Below are positions 6,364 through 9,950 of a DNA stretch of 9,950 bases, piece by piece (the first letter of the stretch is position 1; each line of letters opens with the position of its first letter). The DNA comes from an uncultured Chloroflexota bacterium. Its GTDB lineage: Bacteria; Chloroflexota; Anaerolineae; Aggregatilineales; Phototrophicaceae. A model generated the notes under the pieces. It ran no database searches, had not been told where the DNA came from, and saw nothing but the letters and a program-made list of their open reading frames with translations. The stretch is from the NCBI GenBank assembly GCA_937988705.1, contig CALKIA010000162.1, positions 1 through 9,950 on the forward strand, read 5' to 3'. The position numbers and the translations under genes are program-made.

Positions 6364-8187
6364 ATGCAGCAAATCGCCGAAAACCTGTTTCTGTTCCAAG
6401 ATACGTGTAGTGTATATGTACTGCGTGCCGGTCGTGACGCCGTCCTGATTGATTTTGGGGGCGGGGATGTGCTGGATCATCTGGCCGAGATCGGTGTTGA
6501 TCGGGTTACGCATATTCTGATGACACATCATCACCGGGATCAAGCTCAGGGTTTAGGGCGGGCAGTCGGCTCTGAGATCTGGGTGCCGCACACCGAACAG
6601 GATTTGTTTCGCAGCGTCGATGCCCACTGGCAGTCTCGCGAACTCTACAACAACTACAATATGCGCCAGGATCGCTTTTCGCTGTTGGCTTCGGTGCTGG
6701 TCGATGGGACGCTTGAAGATTACCAAACATACCAATTCGGAGCGCAGCACATTACGGTGGTGCCCACGCCGGGGCATACCATCGGTTCGATCAGCCTGAT
6801 GACGACGGTCGATGGCGTGACGGTGGCCTTTACCGGCGATCTGATCGCCGCTCCGGGAAAAGTCTGGAGTATGGCGGCGACGCAATGGTCGTACAATGGC
6901 GCGGAAGGGGCGGCCGCCAGTATTGCGTCCCTGCTTGACCTTAAGGCACGGCAGCCCGCGCTGCTGCTGCCTGCGCATGGCGTCCCGATGGAGCAGCCTG
7001 CGCAGGCCATTGATCTGCTGGTTGAACGCCTGTGGCAGTTATTGAAACTGCGCGGGCAGCACTCCCGCCTGTTTGAGGTCAGCGAACGGCCCTACGCTAA
7101 CATCACCCCGCATTTGCTGATGCATCGGGCGAGCGTCGCGAACAGCTACGTGCTCCTTTCGGAACGCGGAACAGCCCTGATGATCGATTTCGGCTACGAT
7201 TTCATCATCGGGCTGGGCTTAGGTAGTGACCGCGCCTCACGCCGACCGTGGCTATACAGCATTCCCGCACTCAAACGGCAGCACCAGATCAGCAAAATCG
7301 ATGTGGTGATTCCCACCCATTTTCATGATGATCACGTGGCCGGAATGAACCTGCTGCACCGGGTCGAAGGCACGCAGATTTGGGCGGCGGAGATGTTTGC
7401 ACCCATCCTCGAAAATCCGTCGAATTACGATTTGCCGTGTCTGTGGTATGACCCCATTCCCGTCGATCGACAGCTGCCGCTCGAAACCTCATTCCAGTGG
7501 GAAGAATACACGCTCACCCTGCATGCGCTGCCCGGACACACGCGCTATGCCGTGGCGATCAGCTTTGAGGTAGACGGCTATAGAGTGCTGGCTACAGGTG
7601 ATCAATATCAAGGCGACAACGGTCTGGAATTCAATTATGTCTATTACAACCGCTTCGAAGCCGATGATTACGTCAAAAGCGCTGAACTGTACAAGCGACT
7701 GCGCCCGGATGTGATTCTCAGCGGGCATTGGCAACCCCTGTGGACGACAGCGAACTACTTTGAAAAACTGCTGCGTATGGGTCGGGAACTCGAAGCCTTG
7801 CACCACGATCTGCTGCCCTCAGAGACGGATGAAGAGGGCTTCATCGCGCGCATCTCTCCCTATCAAACGACCATTGTGCGCGGTGAGCCGTTTCGGGTGC
7901 GTGTTGATCTCAATAATCCGTTGCATCAGCCAGCGGAAGCGGTGATTAAGCTGGTGCTTCCGCCCGGATGGGGTTTCGGCGAGGCGGAGTTTATGCACAT
8001 CTCCATGCAACCAGACAAACAGGGGAAAGTGACCGTGTGTCTGGATGCAGAACCCGTGCAGTCGATCACCTTTCAGATCTGCCCGCCGCCGAATGTCACG
8101 GTGCGGCGCGCGCGAATTGGGGTCGATGTCAATCTGAACGGTCAAGCCTTCGGTCAGCAGGCCGAAGCACTGGTGACCACTTTTTAG
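6364..8187 (+). CDS. Tandem metallo-beta-lactamase-fold protein with C-terminal beta-sandwich
   Basis: This 607-residue protein has no signal peptide and is presumably a cytoplasmic metal-dependent hydrolase. The first MBL domain (about residues 1-225) has VLIDFG (27-32), H55-x-H57-x-D59-Q60, PGHT with H138, GD with D159 and PAHG with H205. The second (about 245-485) has the parallel LMIDFG (272-277), a full H319-x-H321-x-D323-H324 motif, PGHT with H392, GD with D413 and SGH with H455. Both therefore keep metal-binding sets; only the first has Gln in place of the last His of HxHxDH. Residues about 500-607 form a beta-rich domain (VRGEPFRVRVDLNNP, later LPPGW) resembling Ig-like or NEW3-type sandwiches of carbohydrate enzymes. 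The start is supported by AGGGGAA at 6354-6360. MBL enzymes cleave thioesters, lactones, phosphoesters or other esters; the substrate here is unknown. A deacylase or lactonase step on the imported glycoside is one possibility. Confidence 0.85.
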   Translation: MQQIAENLFLFQDTCSVYVLRAGRDAVLIDFGGGDVLDHLAEIGVDRVTHILMTHHHRDQAQGLGRAVGSEIWVPHTEQDLFRSVDAHWQSRELYNNYNMRQDRFSLLASVLVDGTLEDYQTYQFGAQHITVVPTPGHTIGSISLMTTVDGVTVAFTGDLIAAPGKVWSMAATQWSYNGAEGAAASIASLLDLKARQPALLLPAHGVPMEQPAQAIDLLVERLWQLLKLRGQHSRLFEVSERPYANITPHLLMHRASVANSYVLLSERGTALMIDFGYDFIIGLGLGSDRASRRPWLYSIPALKRQHQISKIDVVIPTHFHDDHVAGMNLLHRVEGTQIWAAEMFAPILENPSNYDLPCLWYDPIPVDRQLPLETSFQWEEYTLTLHALPGHTRYAVAISFEVDGYRVLATGDQYQGDNGLEFNYVYYNRFEADDYVKSAELYKRLRPDVILSGHWQPLWTTANYFEKLLRMGRELEALHHDLLPSETDEEGFIARISPYQTTIVRGEPFRVRVDLNNPLHQPAEAVIKLVLPPGWGFGEAEFMHISMQPDKQGKVTVCLDAEPVQSITFQICPPPNVTVRRARIGVDVNLNGQAFGQQAEALVTTF

Positions 8188-8215
8188 TTCCACGAGCCTG
8201 AAGACGTGAGATGAT

Positions 8216-9950
8216 ATGAAGCAAAACAAGCTCCACATGATTGGTCATGCCCATATCGATCCGGTGTGGCTGTGGCAGTGGCAGGAAGGCTTTCACGAAG
8301 TGAAGGCGACGTTTCGCTCCGCGCTGGACCGGATGCGCGAATATGACGATTTTCAATTTATCGCCAGTTCCGCCGCCTTTTACGAATGGGTTGAACGGTC
8401 TGACCCGGCCATGTTTGCCGAAATTCAACAGCGCGTGACCGAGGGACGCTGGCAGGTGGTGGGTGGTTGGTGGGTCGAACCGGACTGCAATATCCCCGGC
8501 GGCGAGTCGTTTGTGCGTCAAGGCTTATACGGTCAGCGTTACTTTAAGGAAAAATTCGGGGTGCTGGCGAAAGTCGGCTTTTGCCCGGACAGCTTCGGAC
8601 ATACCGCCAGTCTGCCGCAGATTCTCAAAAAGAGCGGATTGTCTTACTACGTTTTTATGCGCCCCCAGCCGCACGAAAAGACGTTACCGAGTCGCATTTT
8701 CTGGTGGGAGTCGGATGATTCCTCGCGCGTGTTGACGTTTCAGATCCCCTTTGAGTATCTCTCATGGGGTAAAGAACTCGCTGCGCACGCGCGCCTGTGT
8801 GCCGATGAGATGAACGGTGCCCTCGACCTGATGATGTGCTTCTACGGTGTCGGCAATCATGGCGGCGGACCCACCCGAGAAAACCTTGACAGCATCCCGC
8901 GCCTGAATGCTGATCCCACCTACCCGCAGGTGCTGTGCAGTTCGCCAGAGCAGTTTTTTGCTGAGGTTGAGGGGAAACACTGGGAGTTGCCCGTCATACA
9001 CACGGATTTGCAGCGGCATGCGGCGGGCTGTTATGCCGCCCATTCGGGCAGCAAACGGTTAAATCGCCGCGCCGAACACAGCTTACTCGCCGCCGAACGC
9101 TGGTCAGCAGTGGCGGCCAAGGTGACGCAGCAGCCGTATCCACAGGATTTTGATCGGGCGTGGAAAAACGTGCTGTTTAACCAGTTTCACGACATCCTCG
9201 CCGGGACAAGTCTCGAAGCCGCCTATGACGACGCTCACCATGGCTATGGCGAGGCATTGGCGATTGCCGAGCGCAACTTGAACTATGCGGTGCAGTCCGT
9301 GGCGTGGAATATTCGCCTTGAACCGCAAGACGACGTGAAGCCGATCATGGTGTTTAACCCCCATACCTGGGCGGTTCAAGGCAATGTCGAACTGGAAACC
9401 TATCGCTGGAAAGAGAACGCGGTGCTGGTTGATGATCAAAATCGGGTGATTCCCCATCAAGCAGTGCGTTCCGTCTCCGTGACAGCGCGCTGGCGTTTGA
9501 GCTTCATGTCAGATTTGCCCGCATTGGGGTATCGCACCTATCGCTTGATTTCGTCGGGGGAACCGGCCACGCCGGAGACGATTCAAGGGTCGGATACCGT
9601 ACTGGAGAATGATCTCATCCGCCTTGAATTCGATCCCGTCACGGGCTGCATTGCCAGCCTGCGCGACAAGCAGCAGAACATTGAAGTCTGTGCCGGGCAG
9701 GCTGCCCAGCCGGTGGTCATCAATGATCTATCGGATACATGGGGCCACAACGTCATCAAGTTTGACGATGTGATCGGCGTGTTCACGGGAAAAAGTGTCA
9801 ACTTGGTAGAACATGGCGCGGTGAAATCGGTCATTCGCGTGATCAGTGTCTACCAGCAATCGACGCTCACGCAAGACTTCACCCTGTATCCGGGTAAAAG
9901 GCAGATTGATGTCAGCGTCACGGTCGATTGGCACGAGCACTCTAAGCTGC
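8216..9950 (+). CDS. GH38 alpha-mannosidase, cut by the window edge
   Basis: The frame runs open from the ATG at 8216 to the right edge, giving 578 codons without a stop. GH38 enzymes are metal-dependent retaining alpha-mannosidases, usually 800-1,000 residues in bacteria, so the C-terminal beta domains are missing here. The N-terminal sequence GHAHIDPVWLWQWQEG carries H13 and D15, equivalent to the zinc-binding His/Asp pair. FCPDSFGH contains D125, the expected nucleophile and zinc ligand. GVGNHGGGPT (211-220) matches a conserved glycine-rich segment, and NQFHDILAGTS gives H325, the last zinc ligand. A helical middle domain spans about residues 260-350, and a beta-rich domain begins near residue 373 (PIMVFNPHTW). 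No signal peptide is seen, so it acts inside the cell. It lies 28 bp after the MBL gene with only a weak GAG-type ribosome binding site, and probably belongs to the same transcript. The family also includes mannosylglycerate hydrolases; exact specificity is not readable. Confidence 0.93.
   Translation, partial: MKQNKLHMIGHAHIDPVWLWQWQEGFHEVKATFRSALDRMREYDDFQFIASSAAFYEWVERSDPAMFAEIQQRVTEGRWQVVGGWWVEPDCNIPGGESFVRQGLYGQRYFKEKFGVLAKVGFCPDSFGHTASLPQILKKSGLSYYVFMRPQPHEKTLPSRIFWWESDDSSRVLTFQIPFEYLSWGKELAAHARLCADEMNGALDLMMCFYGVGNHGGGPTRENLDSIPRLNADPTYPQVLCSSPEQFFAEVEGKHWELPVIHTDLQRHAAGCYAAHSGSKRLNRRAEHSLLAAERWSAVAAKVTQQPYPQDFDRAWKNVLFNQFHDILAGTSLEAAYDDAHHGYGEALAIAERNLNYAVQSVAWNIRLEPQDDVKPIMVFNPHTWAVQGNVELETYRWKENAVLVDDQNRVIPHQAVRSVSVTARWRLSFMSDLPALGYRTYRLISSGEPATPETIQGSDTVLENDLIRLEFDPVTGCIASLRDKQQNIEVCAGQAAQPVVINDLSDTWGHNVIKFDDVIGVFTGKSVNLVEHGAVKSVIRVISVYQQSTLTQDFTLYPGKRQIDVSVTVDWHEHSKL

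Noticed and set aside
6553..6978. Minus-strand open frame inside the MBL gene
   Set aside because: It is antisense to clear metal-binding motifs of a well-supported gene and shows Arg/His/Gln-rich shadow composition.
8292..8304. TTCAC/GTGAA inverted repeat similar to the centre of the lacI operator
   Set aside because: It has only 5-bp arms, lies in the GH38 coding sequence where the codons explain it, and lacks the AAGYRCTT core.
1..9950. tRNA, rRNA, CRISPR array, insertion sequence or prophage genes
   Set aside because: No cloverleaf-like sequence, regularly spaced repeats, transposase or integrase motifs, or terminal inverted repeats with target duplications were seen.

Overview
The window looks like a bacterial carbohydrate-utilisation locus read entirely from the + strand. 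The organism is not identifiable from the sequence alone. The moderately high GC, a TTG-started regulator, a CUT1-type ABC importer and the hydrolase complement resemble environmental Chloroflexota (Anaerolineae and relatives). That assignment is inference only.

Layout: positions 1-517 hold no convincing gene, only a hairpin at the left edge (16-35) and a perfect 16-bp palindrome (337-352). A well-formed promoter (518-546) is followed directly by a perfect 15-bp-arm inverted repeat (547-578), the probable operator of the LacI-family repressor that follows (611-1639). A 140-bp gap leads to a tight run of genes. These are a secreted ABC substrate-binding protein (1780-3120), two CUT1 permeases (3130-4071, 4075-4977) and an (alpha/alpha)6-barrel glycoside hydrolase resembling GH63/GH100 (4981-6297). 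After a 66-bp gap with a possible internal promoter come a 607-residue protein with two metallo-beta-lactamase (MBL) folds and a C-terminal beta-sandwich (6364-8187), and a GH38 alpha-mannosidase cut by the right edge (8216-9950). The first four genes of the run are separated by only 3-9 bp and are probably one operon.

How they may work together: the importer would bring in a glycoside or short oligosaccharide intact. The two glycoside hydrolases lack signal peptides, so they would cleave it in the cytoplasm, and LacI would respond to the substrate or a product. GH38 and the GH63-like fold both include enzymes acting on alpha-mannosides or small solutes such as mannosylglycerate and glucosylglycerate, so an alpha-mannosyl or alpha-glucosyl compound is the best guess. 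No ABC ATPase is present, so the importer probably borrows one encoded elsewhere. The least understood and most interesting component is the tandem MBL protein, whose role in such a pathway is unknown.
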